DNA of 64,000 bases, taken from assembly GCF_000504165.1 (NCBI RefSeq), contig NZ_AYSE01000001.1:682001-746000 (forward strand). The letters are read 5' to 3'. Below the pieces are notes generated by a model. That model had not been told where the DNA came from and ran no database searches. It worked only from the letters and a program-made list of their open reading frames with translations. The DNA is from Bacillus sp. FJAT-14578. Its GTDB lineage: Bacteria; Bacillota; Bacilli; Bacillales; Bacillaceae_H. The translations under genes and the position numbers were made by a program. Shown here piece by piece: positions 1 through 7,701 of this stretch (its first letter is position 1; each line of letters starts with the position of its first letter).

Positions 1-334
1 GGTCAATGTAAGGTTCTAATGCATTATATGCATAGGGCAGGGGCGGCAGTCGGTGCTGTCCAATCGGAACACTTTCCTTTACCCGTTCTTCGTCTGCAAA
101 ATACGGTTGGACACGCTCACTCAATTGATGCAAGTGATCGCTTGTTTCCTCTAACATTTTCCCATCTAAAATGTGGGCCTCTAATTGCTTTTGAACTTCT
201 TTCTTAAAGTCCTCCAGCGTTTCAAGCAAAGAATCATCTTCTATTGTCTCACGTTCTAGCCACAGCTTCGTTTCCTCTAACCACTCTTCTACCTCGAGCA
301 AATACTGTCTTATTTGTTCTGTCATACTCATCAT
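1..334 (-). CDS. sodF: superoxide dismutase (Fe/Mn family) with N-terminal extension, 5' part only
   Basis: The frame is open from an ATG at 334 to the window edge, giving the first 111 residues. The last residues read HRLPPLPYAYNALEPYID, which is the conserved start of the Fe/Mn superoxide dismutase fold; the metal-binding histidines lie beyond the window. The preceding 90 or so residues are an acidic helical extension, as found in the long SodF-type enzymes of Bacillus. A GGAGG box sits just upstream of two adjacent ATG codons (334 and 331), so either may start translation. The enzyme would convert superoxide to peroxide and oxygen in the cytoplasm. The family call is firm; SodF rather than another extended SOD is inferred from the extension. 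Confidence 0.78.
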   Translation of the reverse strand, partial: MMSMTEQIRQYLLEVEEWLEETKLWLERETIEDDSLLETLEDFKKEVQKQLEAHILDGKMLEETSDHLHQLSERVQPYFADEERVKESVPIGQHRLPPLPYAYNALEPYID

Positions 335-635
335 AAAGCCTCCTCCCCTCTCATCGTCACTATCCTATTCAGGGAGGGGAAAAATGTGAAAGCATCGCTC
401 AATCATCCATATATAAACAAATAGTCAAGAAAAATCTCGGTTTTACCGAGTCTCTCTTGACTATTGGCTTTAGCTGATATGAGTGTTTCCATATCATTCA
501 TCTTCATTTTCTAACATCATTACAGCTTTTTATTCTATTTCTGTTTTCCTGTTCTTACATCTTGAATTAACCGACAAAGATTCTCATATAAACGGTCGGC
601 AAGCTCCCTTATAGGTTTTTGCCGACTCTTTAATA
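335..635. other. intergenic region with two hairpins, no gene seen
   Basis: No credible coding frame is visible between the sod start and the ypuI stop. An interrupted inverted repeat lies at 420-465 (arms AATAGTCAAGA and TCTTGACTATT, with an inner CTCGG/CCGAG stem). A smaller hairpin at 595-626 (GTCGGCAA / TTGCCGAC) is close downstream of ypuI. Neither has a clean T-tract, so terminator function is only a guess. Confidence 0.4.
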
Positions 636-1124
636 TTATTGGGATTGTGTCATCTTTGTTACATAATCCGTTTCATAAAACTGCAGTTCTTCTCTCATAA
701 GCTGAAAATCACTTTCCATAGATGAAATCAACCTTTCAATTGATGGAGGGGCTGCCTTGCGATATTTGATGGCATTCCGGCCTGTGTAAGCGGAACGGCT
801 GTCTTCGTACCATAGATCATGCTTCGGATTATAAAATTCTTCAATGCATTGATGATAAATACGATAAAGCGTGCGTTCGGCAGCTGCCTTCCTGAATGGT
901 TCCGTTCCAGAAATGACACGGCATGCATCCAAGCCTTCTTCGCAAAAAACTGCAAGTCTTCTCAAGTTAGACAATAAAAGAGCGTAATCACTTTCTTCTC
1001 CTTGTATCTCTTCTTTTAAACTTAAAATGGTTACGTGATTTAAATACTGGTTCAATTCTTTAACCGAAGATGCCAGCTTTTGTTCTACAAGTTCAATTTG
1101 TGATTTGACAACCATATTTGCCAT
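636..1124 (-). CDS. ypuI: YpuI family protein (DUF3907)
   Basis: A 162-residue soluble protein with no signal peptide or membrane segment. It begins as a helical, acidic stretch and has a basic, proline-containing C-terminal third (residues about 105-135). Sequence and position directly downstream of scpB match B. subtilis YpuI, a DUF3907 family member of unknown function found next to scpAB in Bacillaceae. A GGGGGA-type box stands upstream of the ATG at 1124. The 105-base gap to scpB holds no clear terminator, so read-through from scpAB is possible. Nothing in the sequence shows a biochemical activity. Confidence 0.85.
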   Translation of the reverse strand: MANMVVKSQIELVEQKLASSVKELNQYLNHVTILSLKEEIQGEESDYALLLSNLRRLAVFCEEGLDACRVISGTEPFRKAAAERTLYRIYHQCIEEFYNPKHDLWYEDSRSAYTGRNAIKYRKAAPPSIERLISSMESDFQLMREELQFYETDYVTKMTQSQ

Positions 1125-1229
1125 ATTGTCCGTCCCCCTGCCATCATTTGCAACAAATGAGAATTTTTTTGCAAAATCGTTGTTTTTTATAATATTACCA
1201 CATAATTCAGGTAGAATATAATAGTTTCT

Positions 1230-1811
1230 TTACTCAAACACTTCTTGGAATTTTTCAAAAAACAAGTCTGCTTCTTGTTCGTTCGACTCGGTCTCCAGCG
1301 GATTGGACAGCTCTGGGAGCTCCTGAATGGTTTTCAAACCAAAATACGATAGAAATTCTTTTGTCGTTCCATATAAAATCGCTCTTCCTGCCCCATCTGC
1401 CCTTCCCACTTCTTTAATCAGAGCTTTAGCGACAAGTGTTTGGAGCGGTCTCTCCGTTTTCACTCCTCTAATTTCTTCAACTTCCACTCTTGTAATCGGC
1501 TGACGATACGCTACGATTGCCAATGTTTCTAACGCTGCCTGAGAGAGTGTGTGAGTGGAAGGAGCATCTACCAGACGCTTCACATATTCTACATTTTCCT
1601 TTTTAGTTGCCAGTTGATAGGTGCTGGCCATTTCTATAATTTCAATTCCTCTATTCTCTTCTTTAAAGTCTTTACGCATCTCTTCGATAATGCGTTCTGC
1701 CTCTTCCTGTTGAATGGCTAAGGCAGCGCATATTTGAGCAAGCGACAAACCTTCATCCCCTGCTACAAACAGCAGACTCTCAATGATAGATTTATAGTTT
1801 GTCATATTCAC
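1230..1811 (-). CDS. scpB: segregation and condensation protein B
   Basis: ScpB is the winged-helix kite subunit of the SMC-ScpAB condensin that compacts and segregates the chromosome. The 193-residue product shows the family signature [20 protein letters not shown] followed by VEEIRGVK and the second winged-helix segment [17 protein letters not shown] near residues 130-145. The start is a GTG at 1811 that overlaps the scpA stop (GTGA), which implies translational coupling. The C-terminal tail is acidic ([10 protein letters not shown]), as in B. subtilis, where it binds the partner complex. Confidence 0.96.
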   Translation of the reverse strand: MNMTNYKSIIESLLFVAGDEGLSLAQICAALAIQQEEAERIIEEMRKDFKEENRGIEIIEMASTYQLATKKENVEYVKRLVDAPSTHTLSQAALETLAIVAYRQPITRVEVEEIRGVKTERPLQTLVAKALIKEVGRADGAGRAILYGTTKEFLSYFGLKTIQELPELSNPLETESNEQEADLFFEKFQEVFE

Positions 1812-2566
1812 GCGTCTTCATTCCTTTCATAATACGAAACGTACAACTCGTCGAAATTGTCTTGTTGTTCAACAGCTATTTGATTATGTTTCATGAGTTC
1901 CAATACCGCTAAGAAAGTGAGAACAACATATTCACGCTCCGTATGAGGAAACAAATCATAGAAACGTTTTTTCCCATGAAACGTTTTTAAATCGCTTAAA
2001 ATTTCCTCCATTCGTTGTTCAATCGGAATTTCTTGACGAGTAATCTTCGTTTTTAAAGGCTTCTGAATCTGTTTTCGTTTCAACATTTTTTGAAAGGCGC
2101 TTAACATGTCGTATAGCGTAACATCCAAATCTTTATTCTCCAACTGTACCTCTGATGCAAGGTGACTGAGATTACTCGGCGATTTCGTATAAAATTGTCC
2201 TCGCTCTTCTTCCAATTGTTTCAATTCTTGTGCGGCCTCTTTATATTTTCGGTACTCAATCAACCGCTGCATGAGCTCTTCGCGCGGATCTTCGGTGCCG
2301 TCCAACTGCTCTAAATCATCAATCGCTTCATCTTCATGTTTAGGCAGCAGCATCTTGCTTTTGATCGCCAGCAACGTTGCAGCCATGACTAAATACTCGC
2401 TGGCTAAATCCAGATGAAGCTCGTTCATCGTATGGATATAACCCATGTATTGTTCGGTAATTTGAGCTACCGGAATATCATAAATATCGATTTCAAATCT
2501 ATTTATTAAGTGCAACAGAAGGTCTAACGGCCCTTCAAATGCGTCCACTTTCACATTATATTCCAC
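1808..2566 (-). CDS. scpA: segregation and condensation protein A
   Basis: ScpA is the kleisin that bridges the SMC head domains. The N-terminus reads [15 protein letters not shown], the hallmark of the family, followed by [14 protein letters not shown]. The C-terminal winged-helix part ([24 protein letters not shown]) lies near residues 205-230. I place the start at the GTG at 2566, six bases after GGTGGG, because it gives [13 protein letters not shown], matching the usual ScpA start; an ATG two codons earlier overlaps that ribosome site. It overlaps scpB by four bases. In B. subtilis ypuF precedes scpA on the same strand; here ypuF is on the opposite strand. Confidence 0.96.
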   Translation of the reverse strand: MEYNVKVDAFEGPLDLLLHLINRFEIDIYDIPVAQITEQYMGYIHTMNELHLDLASEYLVMAATLLAIKSKMLLPKHEDEAIDDLEQLDGTEDPREELMQRLIEYRKYKEAAQELKQLEEERGQFYTKSPSNLSHLASEVQLENKDLDVTLYDMLSAFQKMLKRKQIQKPLKTKITRQEIPIEQRMEEILSDLKTFHGKKRFYDLFPHTEREYVVLTFLAVLELMKHNQIAVEQQDNFDELYVSYYERNEDA

Positions 2567-2753
2567 TATCATCCCACCAACATTTTGCCATTACATTTTC
2601 TATTCCGTTTTCCTTCTTAAGTATAGTCCATTATGAGAACATGTCCAATAAGAAATTATATATGAAAATTAGGTCATCCGCCCAAACATCTGAGTAATTT
2701 TAACATATGATGACATTGCAAATGAAATATCCTAACTTTAAGGAGGAATTATC

Positions 2754-2846
2754 ATGGGTGACAAAGGTTTCGGTCACGGAAGCGGATTTGCATTGATTGT
2801 TGTACTATTTATTTTATTGATTATCGTTGGTTGCACTTGGTTTTAA
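2754..2846 (+). CDS. YjcZ-type tiny sporulation membrane protein
   Basis: A 30-codon gene encoding a glycine-rich head (MGDKGFGHGSG) followed by one hydrophobic helix (FALIVVLFILLIIVG) and a CTWF tail. The helix is the signature of the YjcZ family of tiny, usually spore-associated membrane proteins common in several copies per Bacillaceae genome. AAGGAGG sits seven bases before the ATG and a clear terminator follows at 2855-2889, so it is a monocistronic unit. The exact role is unknown; the sporulation link comes from the family. Confidence 0.88.
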   Translation: MGDKGFGHGSGFALIVVLFILLIIVGCTWF

Positions 2847-2854
2847 TATAACGT

Positions 2855-2889
2855 AAAAGTGTTCAGCCTTCCTGCTGAACACTTTTTTC
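2855..2889 (+). terminator. rho-independent terminator of the YjcZ-type gene
   Basis: Arms AAAGTGTTCAGC and GCTGAACACTTT around a six-base loop, followed by a run of T. It begins 8 bases after the stop codon at 2846. Confidence 0.9.
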
Positions 2890-2946
2890 TTGTTGTCCAG
2901 CTGTATATGTTAAACTCATATTACAAAAACAGAAAGGAGTGTTCTA

Positions 2947-3474
2947 ATGAACTATCCTGCAGCCTATATTGATTATCTTGTGCATTTCCATGCCGATCGC
3001 GATTATTTTGAATGTCATGAAATTTTAGAAGAACACTGGAAATCAGAACTGCCCGAGAAGCGTCAAGCCATATGGGTAGGACTCATTCAAATAGCTGTTT
3101 CTTTATATCATCAAAGGCGTGAGAATTATAATGGAGCCTACCGGATGATGAAAAGCGCCCTTCGCATCCTTCATAACGAAGAGGAGGAAATAAAAAAGCT
3201 TGGACTTGATTACGATGCGCTTGTACTATCTCTACATAGACGCACGGGAGAAATCAAACATCAAACCAAGTACAATAGCCTTTTTTTACCGATATCAGAC
3301 CCTTCTCTTACAACATTATGCAAGCAAAGAAGCGAAGAAAAAGGGCTGGCATGGTGGAGCAGTTCAGATGCAGCGAATACCGAATTGGTTCATCGCCATA
3401 AGCTCCGTGACCGTACTTCAGTCATCGCTGAGCGCCAAAAAAATTTGGAGCATAAACAAAACGCCAGGCAATAA
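2947..3474 (+). CDS. ypuF: DUF309 domain protein YpuF
   Basis: A 175-residue protein whose first 75 residues form the DUF309 domain: FHADRDYFECHEILEEHWK (residues 14-32) and later LIQIAVSLYHQRREN. The HxxRDYFECHEILEEHW motif is the family hallmark and looks like a helical metal or ligand site, but no activity is established. The C-terminal 60 residues are basic and poorly conserved. AAAGGAGTG precedes the ATG. In B. subtilis ypuF lies with scpA; here it faces away from scpA and is separated from it by the YjcZ-type gene, so the local segment has been rearranged. Confidence 0.88.
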   Translation: MNYPAAYIDYLVHFHADRDYFECHEILEEHWKSELPEKRQAIWVGLIQIAVSLYHQRRENYNGAYRMMKSALRILHNEEEEIKKLGLDYDALVLSLHRRTGEIKHQTKYNSLFLPISDPSLTTLCKQRSEEKGLAWWSSSDAANTELVHRHKLRDRTSVIAERQKNLEHKQNARQ

Positions 3475-3501
3475 TCAGTTCCTTCTGCCTGGCGTTTTGT
3501 T
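3456..3501. terminator. bidirectional terminator between ypuF and ribT
   Basis: Arms AAAACGCCAGGCA and TGCCTGGCGTTTT flank a 15-base loop that contains the ypuF stop codon. T-rich sequence follows on both strands, so it can serve convergent ypuF and ribT. Confidence 0.85.
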
Positions 3502-3503
3502 AT

Positions 3504-3863
3504 TTATTCGTCTTTAAGTATATTGCATTTCACAAAAAACGGAGCTACATACGCATTTGGTTTCAACGCCATGTTCGGATGAAGAGACTGAAGCGCTTTG
3601 ATCATTTGTTTGCCAATCCCTTGTTGGCGATGGGAGGGGTTAACACTAAGATGCTGAATTTCCATTTCTTCATCACTAACGATTGCAATTCCGGCAATTC
3701 CAATAATGTCATCTTCTTCTTTCCATAAAAAAAGCTTCCATCGATCATTTTGTTCATATTCCTTCATCGTCTGCTGCAATGCTTTAAGGTCTTTTTCCGT
3801 TGGCATGAACGATAAAAGCCCCATGGCAATTTTTTCGTAGTTTTTCTTATACCGAATAAGCAT
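3504..3863 (-). CDS. ribT: GNAT family N-acetyltransferase RibT
   Basis: A GNAT-fold protein of 119 residues matching RibT, the last gene of the B. subtilis riboflavin operon. The acetyl-CoA binding loop reads SVNPSHRQQGIGKQMIKAL (Q-x-x-G-x-G/A class). I place the start at the ATG at 3863: AGGGAG lies six bases upstream and the product begins MLIRYKK like RibT; an in-frame ATG at 3878 would overlap that ribosome site. The substrate is not established. The riboflavin genes ribDEAH and their FMN riboswitch, which in B. subtilis lie between ribT and ppiB, are absent here. A weak sigma-A-like promoter (TTGATT, 17 bases, GATAGT; 3887-3915) could drive ribT alone. Confidence 0.9.
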   Translation of the reverse strand: MLIRYKKNYEKIAMGLLSFMPTEKDLKALQQTMKEYEQNDRWKLFLWKEEDDIIGIAGIAIVSDEEMEIQHLSVNPSHRQQGIGKQMIKALQSLHPNMALKPNAYVAPFFVKCNILKDE

Positions 3864-4056
3864 ATATTTCTCCCTCATTGTTGAAAACTATCATTTACTT
3901 TCTTACGTGAATCAATACCCGCTGTGACTTAACTTTTCCTTTATGCGTGAGACAGATTTAAACAAATCGTAATTTTTTTAACTAAAAAGTCATATTTGTA
4001 TTTTATGATACATAATTTAGAATGTGTTATCAACATACAATACATATGGGTATTTA

Positions 4057-4149
4057 TTACACAATATATACCCAATAAATGAATCCCCATATTATACTGA
4101 TGGCAATGAGTATAAAAAATAAAGTCCAGTTATTTTTATTCAAAATCAT
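4057..4149 (-). CDS. putative 30-residue single-span membrane protein
   Basis: A short frame starting at an ATG at 4149 behind AGAGGTGT and ending at 4057. The product has a short polar head (MILNKNNW) and one long hydrophobic span (TLFFILIAISIIWGFIYW). It sits in the gap between ppiB and ribT where other Bacillus species carry the riboflavin operon. I do not recognise it as a named family. The reasonable ribosome site and the clean membrane helix support it, but a frame this short in AT-rich DNA may be chance. Confidence 0.4.
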   Translation of the reverse strand: MILNKNNWTLFFILIAISIIWGFIYWVYIV

Positions 4150-4234
4150 ACACCTCTATTTAGTCGATTGCACCTATTGAAAATTTTATACCGAAAATAA
4201 ATTTCTGACAACCTGAAGATGAAAGCGTTTCATT

Positions 4235-4274
4235 AAAAAAGAACGGCCCCGAATTTCGGGGCCGTTCTTTTTTT
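4235..4274. terminator. bidirectional terminator after ppiB
   Basis: Arms GAACGGCCCCGAA and TTCGGGGCCGTTC with A-runs before and T-runs after, so it works on either strand. On the minus strand it follows the ppiB stop at once. Confidence 0.93.
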
Positions 4275-4707
4275 ACTCTTCCCAAACTTTAACTTCTTTC
4301 ATTACATCGCCATTTCTCATTTTTAATACAGCATCCATTCCTTCTGTTACTTGTCCAAATACGGTATGGACACCGTTCAAATGCGGCTGCGGCTCATGAA
4401 CGATAAAGAATTGGCTTCCGCCCGTATCTTTACCTGCGTGAGCCATAGATAAAGCGCCTGCTGTATGTTTATGAGGGTTTCCTTGAGTTTCACACTTGAT
4501 TGTGTACCCAGGTCCTCCTGTGCCTGTTCCAGACGGGCAGCCGCCTTGAGAAACGAATCCAGGAATAACGCGGTGGAATGTCAAGCCGTTGTAAAACCCT
4601 TCATTTGCTAATTTTTCGAAGTTCTCCACAGTGCCAGGAGCCTCGTTTGGAAATAACTCAATCATGATTTTATCGCCATTTTGCATTTCAATGCTTGCTT
4701 TTTTCAT
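4273..4707 (-). CDS. ppiB: peptidyl-prolyl cis-trans isomerase B (cyclophilin)
   Basis: A 144-residue cytoplasmic cyclophilin that isomerises prolyl bonds during protein folding. Catalytic and binding landmarks are [19 protein letters not shown] (residues about 43-61), [10 protein letters not shown] and [22 protein letters not shown] place the start at the ATG at 4707, eight bases after GGAGGT; the frame is open 16 codons further upstream but without a ribosome site. It is transcribed away from ypuA and ends in a strong hairpin. Order ypuA-ppiB-ribT matches B. subtilis apart from the missing riboflavin genes. Confidence 0.96.
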   Translation of the reverse strand: MKKASIEMQNGDKIMIELFPNEAPGTVENFEKLANEGFYNGLTFHRVIPGFVSQGGCPSGTGTGGPGYTIKCETQGNPHKHTAGALSMAHAGKDTGGSQFFIVHEPQPHLNGVHTVFGQVTEGMDAVLKMRNGDVMKEVKVWEE

Positions 4708-4920
4708 TATGTAACCTCCAATATAAAATTCTTCATTCATTCTACTACAATTCAAGAGACAAATCCAATATCTTCATCTTACCTTCTCTCTTTCATCTTT
4801 TTTGAAACCTCCCCCTCCTTCCATCCGTCTAATATAGTGTCACCCAGATAATTTCTATCATATTTCACCAAACCATACTATAATATGAATGGTTGCATGT
4901 ATTAAAAGGAGGTCTTTTCT

Positions 4921-5790
4921 TTGAAACGAAAATTACAAGCCATGTTTTTGGCGATAACAATGATGCTGGCTGTTCCTTCAGTCAGCCTGGCAGATGCGGC
5001 AGAAGGTGATGTCATTGTCACAATAGGAGAGAATTTAACGAATCAGCAAAAAAATGATATATTGGCGGAGCTGGATGTACCAGAAAACGCCCAGATCATT
5101 ACTGTATCCAATAAAGAGGAGCATGACTACCTGGGAGAATTCATTCCAAAAGCGCAAATCGGTTCACGTGCCATTTCATCGGCAAGCATTACGATTGGCG
5201 CCAAAGATTCGGGGTTAAGTGTCCAAACGAATAACATTACATGGGTAACAGATGAAATGTACACAAACGCTTTGATTACAGCCGGAGTCAAAGATGCTGA
5301 AATCCAAATTACAGCGCCGTTTTCAGTTTCCGGCACTGCCGCTTTGACAGGAATTATGAAAGCTTATGAAACAACGACCAATGAAAAAATTCCGGAAGAA
5401 ATTAAAAAAGTCGCGAATGAAGAGATGGTCAAAACTGCCCAGCTTGGCGATTCAATCGGGGCTGAAAATGCTGCTGCATTAATGGCGAAAGTAAAGGACG
5501 AAATCGCCAAAAATGAGCCGAAAACAGAAGCTGATTTACGCGCTTTAATCGAGCAAATGGCACAGGAGCTCGGCATTACCCTAACAGCTGCGGAACTCGA
5601 TACGCTGGTGGACTTTTTCAATAAACTAAAAGAGATGGATATTGACTGGAACCAAGTGAAGGACCAATTAAACGTCACAAAAGAAAAAATTTCTACCTTT
5701 TTACAATCTGAAGAAGGCCAAACTTTTTTAGAGAAGCTGCAAAATTTTTTAAATAGCTTACTAGATGCCATTCGTGCACTTTTTGCCTAA
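4921..5790 (+). CDS. ypuA: DUF1002 secreted protein YpuA
   Basis: A 289-residue exported protein. Residues 1-26 are a Sec signal peptide (basic MKRK, hydrophobic core, SLADA cleavage region). The rest is DUF1002, with an N-terminal alpha/beta part (VIVTIGENLTNQQKNDILAEL, RAISSASITI, then ITWVT and ALITAGVKDAEI) and a helical C-terminal half rich in Lys and Glu. Function is unknown; in B. subtilis the gene responds to cell-envelope stress. The start is TTG at 4921 behind AAAGGAGG. It reads divergently from ppiB and ends in a 21-base perfect hairpin. Confidence 0.9.
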   Translation: MKRKLQAMFLAITMMLAVPSVSLADAAEGDVIVTIGENLTNQQKNDILAELDVPENAQIITVSNKEEHDYLGEFIPKAQIGSRAISSASITIGAKDSGLSVQTNNITWVTDEMYTNALITAGVKDAEIQITAPFSVSGTAALTGIMKAYETTTNEKIPEEIKKVANEEMVKTAQLGDSIGAENAAALMAKVKDEIAKNEPKTEADLRALIEQMAQELGITLTAAELDTLVDFFNKLKEMDIDWNQVKDQLNVTKEKISTFLQSEEGQTFLEKLQNFLNSLLDAIRALFA

Positions 5791-5839
5791 TCATAAATAA
5801 GGGGACATGAGCAAAGTACTCATGTCCCCTTATTTATGA
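5791..5839 (+). terminator. long perfect hairpin after ypuA
   Basis: A 21-base perfect stem (left arm begins TCATAAATAAGGGGACATGAG) with a seven-base loop starts directly after the ypuA stop. It lacks a long T-tract. A second, imperfect hairpin follows at 5842-5885 (TAAACCGCTGAC / GTCAGTGGTTTA). The rest of 5886-6029 holds nothing recognisable. Confidence 0.75.
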
Positions 5840-6029
5840 ATAAACCGCTGACAAGCCCGCCTACACAGGATAGTCAGTGGTTTATGGAAAAATCCTTTTA
5901 TCCAATTTAAAATACGAGAACCAAAAAGGCCCTAAGTAGCATAAAAACCATGAATAATGTTAGAGAGCTGAATTGCTTATACAGATAAACAGAATAGGCC
6001 GTCATATGTACATGGCGACCCATTTCATG

Positions 6030-6074
6030 AGGGTGACGAAAAAGGGAGACTACCCTCCCTTTTTCGTCACCCTC
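6030..6074 (-). terminator. perfect hairpin downstream of lysA
   Basis: Arms GAGGGTGACGAAAAAGGGAG and its perfect complement with a six-base loop, four bases after the lysA stop on the minus strand. Confidence 0.8.
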
Positions 6075-6078
6075 TTTG

Positions 6079-7398
6079 TTAGTTTTTTACTTTTGATTTA
6101 AAGGGTAAATCATTTTTAACAAGATCCTCGTACGTTTCACGCTTCACCACAAGCTGTGCCTCGCCATCTTCCACAAATACAACTGCAGGTTTCGGAATGC
6201 GGTTATAGTGGCTGGCCATGGAATAACCATAAGCACCTGTACAAAATACAGCCAGCAAATCATTGGGCTGTGCCTTCGGTAATGATACATCCCAAATCAA
6301 CATATCTCCAGATTCGCAGCACTTTCCAGCTATGGAGACTTTTTCATCCATTTCATCATTCATACGGTTTGCAAGAGCTGCCTCATATTTGGCTTGATAT
6401 AAAGCAGGGCGAATATTGTCATTCATTCCCCCATCTACCGATACATATTCGCGTACGTCCGGTACATGTTTTCTCGAGCCGATTGCATACAACGTTGTCC
6501 CTGCATCGCCTACTAAAGAACGCCCCGGCTCAATCCAAATTTCTGGAATAGCCACTTTCATCTCTTCTGTTTGCTTTTTCACTTCTTCGATGATGACATT
6601 GACATACTCGCTTACAGGAATCGGATCATCTTCATTTGTGTATCGAATTCCGAAGCCGCCCCCTAAATTCAGTACCTTCGGGAAAAAACTGATGCTCTCT
6701 TTCCATTCTTTTAACTTTTCAAAAATCTTTTTCGTCGCCATGATAAAACCTGTCGTTTCAAAGATCTGTGAACCGATATGACAATGTAAACCAAGCAAAT
6801 TAAATTGGGGCGCTTCATACGTTTGGCGAACCGCCTGTTCCGCTTGTCCATTTTGTAAGTCAAAACCGAACTTTGAATCCTCCTGCCCCGTCAAGATATA
6901 ATCATGCGTATGGGCTTCAATCCCCGGTGTAATGCGCAGTAACACGGGAACTTTCTTTTGATGTGTATCGCTTAGTTCCTTCAATAATTCAATTTCATAA
7001 AAATTATCGACGACAATGCAGCCTATGTTTTCCTCGATGGCCATTTCCAATTCCGCTCTGCTCTTATTGTTGCCGTGAAAATGGATTTTCTCACGCGGAA
7101 ATCCTGCCGCGAGCGCCGTATATAATTCGCCTCCGGATACAACATCCAATGAAAGTCCTTCTTCTTGTACAAGCTGTACCATCGCCATGGTGGAGAAGGC
7201 TTTACTTGCATAAGCTACCTGGGCTTTTATGTTATGTTGTGCAAATGCATCCTTGAATTGGCGGGCCCTTTCACGAATTAACGCAACATCATACACATAA
7301 AGAGGAGTTCCAAATTCCTTGGCTAATTTAACGGTGTCCACTCCCCCAGTTTCTAAATGGCCATGTTCATTCACTCTACTTGTTCCATGCAAAAACAC
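6079..7398 (-). CDS. lysA: diaminopimelate decarboxylase
   Basis: LysA removes the D-carboxyl of meso-diaminopimelate with pyridoxal phosphate, the last step of lysine synthesis. The PLP lysine is in AYASKAFST (residue 66). Other fold-III landmarks are HFHGNNKS, LLGLHCHIGSQ, LNLGGGFGIRY, EPGRSLVG and the active-site CTGAYGYSMASHYNR near the C-terminus. I choose the GTG at 7398 because the product then begins MFLHGTSR as in B. subtilis and AAGGA lies five bases upstream; the neighbouring ATG at 7401 is also possible. It follows spoVAF after 300 bases, as in B. subtilis, so it can be reached by forespore transcription as well as its own promoter. Confidence 0.95.
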   Translation of the reverse strand: MFLHGTSRVNEHGHLETGGVDTVKLAKEFGTPLYVYDVALIRERARQFKDAFAQHNIKAQVAYASKAFSTMAMVQLVQEEGLSLDVVSGGELYTALAAGFPREKIHFHGNNKSRAELEMAIEENIGCIVVDNFYEIELLKELSDTHQKKVPVLLRITPGIEAHTHDYILTGQEDSKFGFDLQNGQAEQAVRQTYEAPQFNLLGLHCHIGSQIFETTGFIMATKKIFEKLKEWKESISFFPKVLNLGGGFGIRYTNEDDPIPVSEYVNVIIEEVKKQTEEMKVAIPEIWIEPGRSLVGDAGTTLYAIGSRKHVPDVREYVSVDGGMNDNIRPALYQAKYEAALANRMNDEMDEKVSIAGKCCESGDMLIWDVSLPKAQPNDLLAVFCTGAYGYSMASHYNRIPKPAVVFVEDGEAQLVVKRETYEDLVKNDLPFKSKVKN

Positions 7399-7401
7399 CA
7401 T

Positions 7402-7701
7402 TATCCTTACCTCATTCCCTTATTATTTATCCCACTCTAACGGGAAGTAGTCCTAATTGAATAGATCTTAATTGAACAGCCATCGGCTCTCACTAATAGG
7501 CCATTCATTTTATCAATGTAGACAAAGAGACAGCTAATCAGCTCTTGAGCTGACAACTGCCTCATCAATTGATTACTTTACTTGATTAAAACAACCTTAT
7601 CACATCTAGAAAAGTGATGCAACCACATTCTTACAACGGAAAATATAATCTTTTTTGCATAAGACATATATAAATTTTGAACAACAGAACTCTATTAAAG
7701 A
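7402..7701. other. intergenic region upstream of lysA, no gene
   Basis: 300 bases between spoVAF and lysA. I see a small hairpin at 7538-7553 (TCAGCTC / GAGCTGA) and no lysine riboswitch core, no attenuator and no ORF with a ribosome site. The lysA promoter presumably lies here but I cannot pick it out with confidence. Confidence 0.5.

Noticed and set aside
1..207. 62-codon plus-strand frame at the window start
   Set aside because: Antisense to the superoxide dismutase reading frame, whose LPYAYNALEPYID motif fixes the coding strand.
3864..4234. Possible remnant FMN riboswitch upstream of ribT
   Set aside because: No GGGGTGG/GGGTTAAA-like core elements are seen; the gap is AT-rich.
5364..5771. 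135-codon minus-strand frame inside ypuA
   Set aside because: Antisense shadow of a clear secreted DUF1002 protein; Ser/Phe/Lys-rich and without a ribosome site.
7402..7701. Possible lysine riboswitch upstream of lysA
   Set aside because: None of the conserved lysine riboswitch core segments could be found; only a small hairpin is present.
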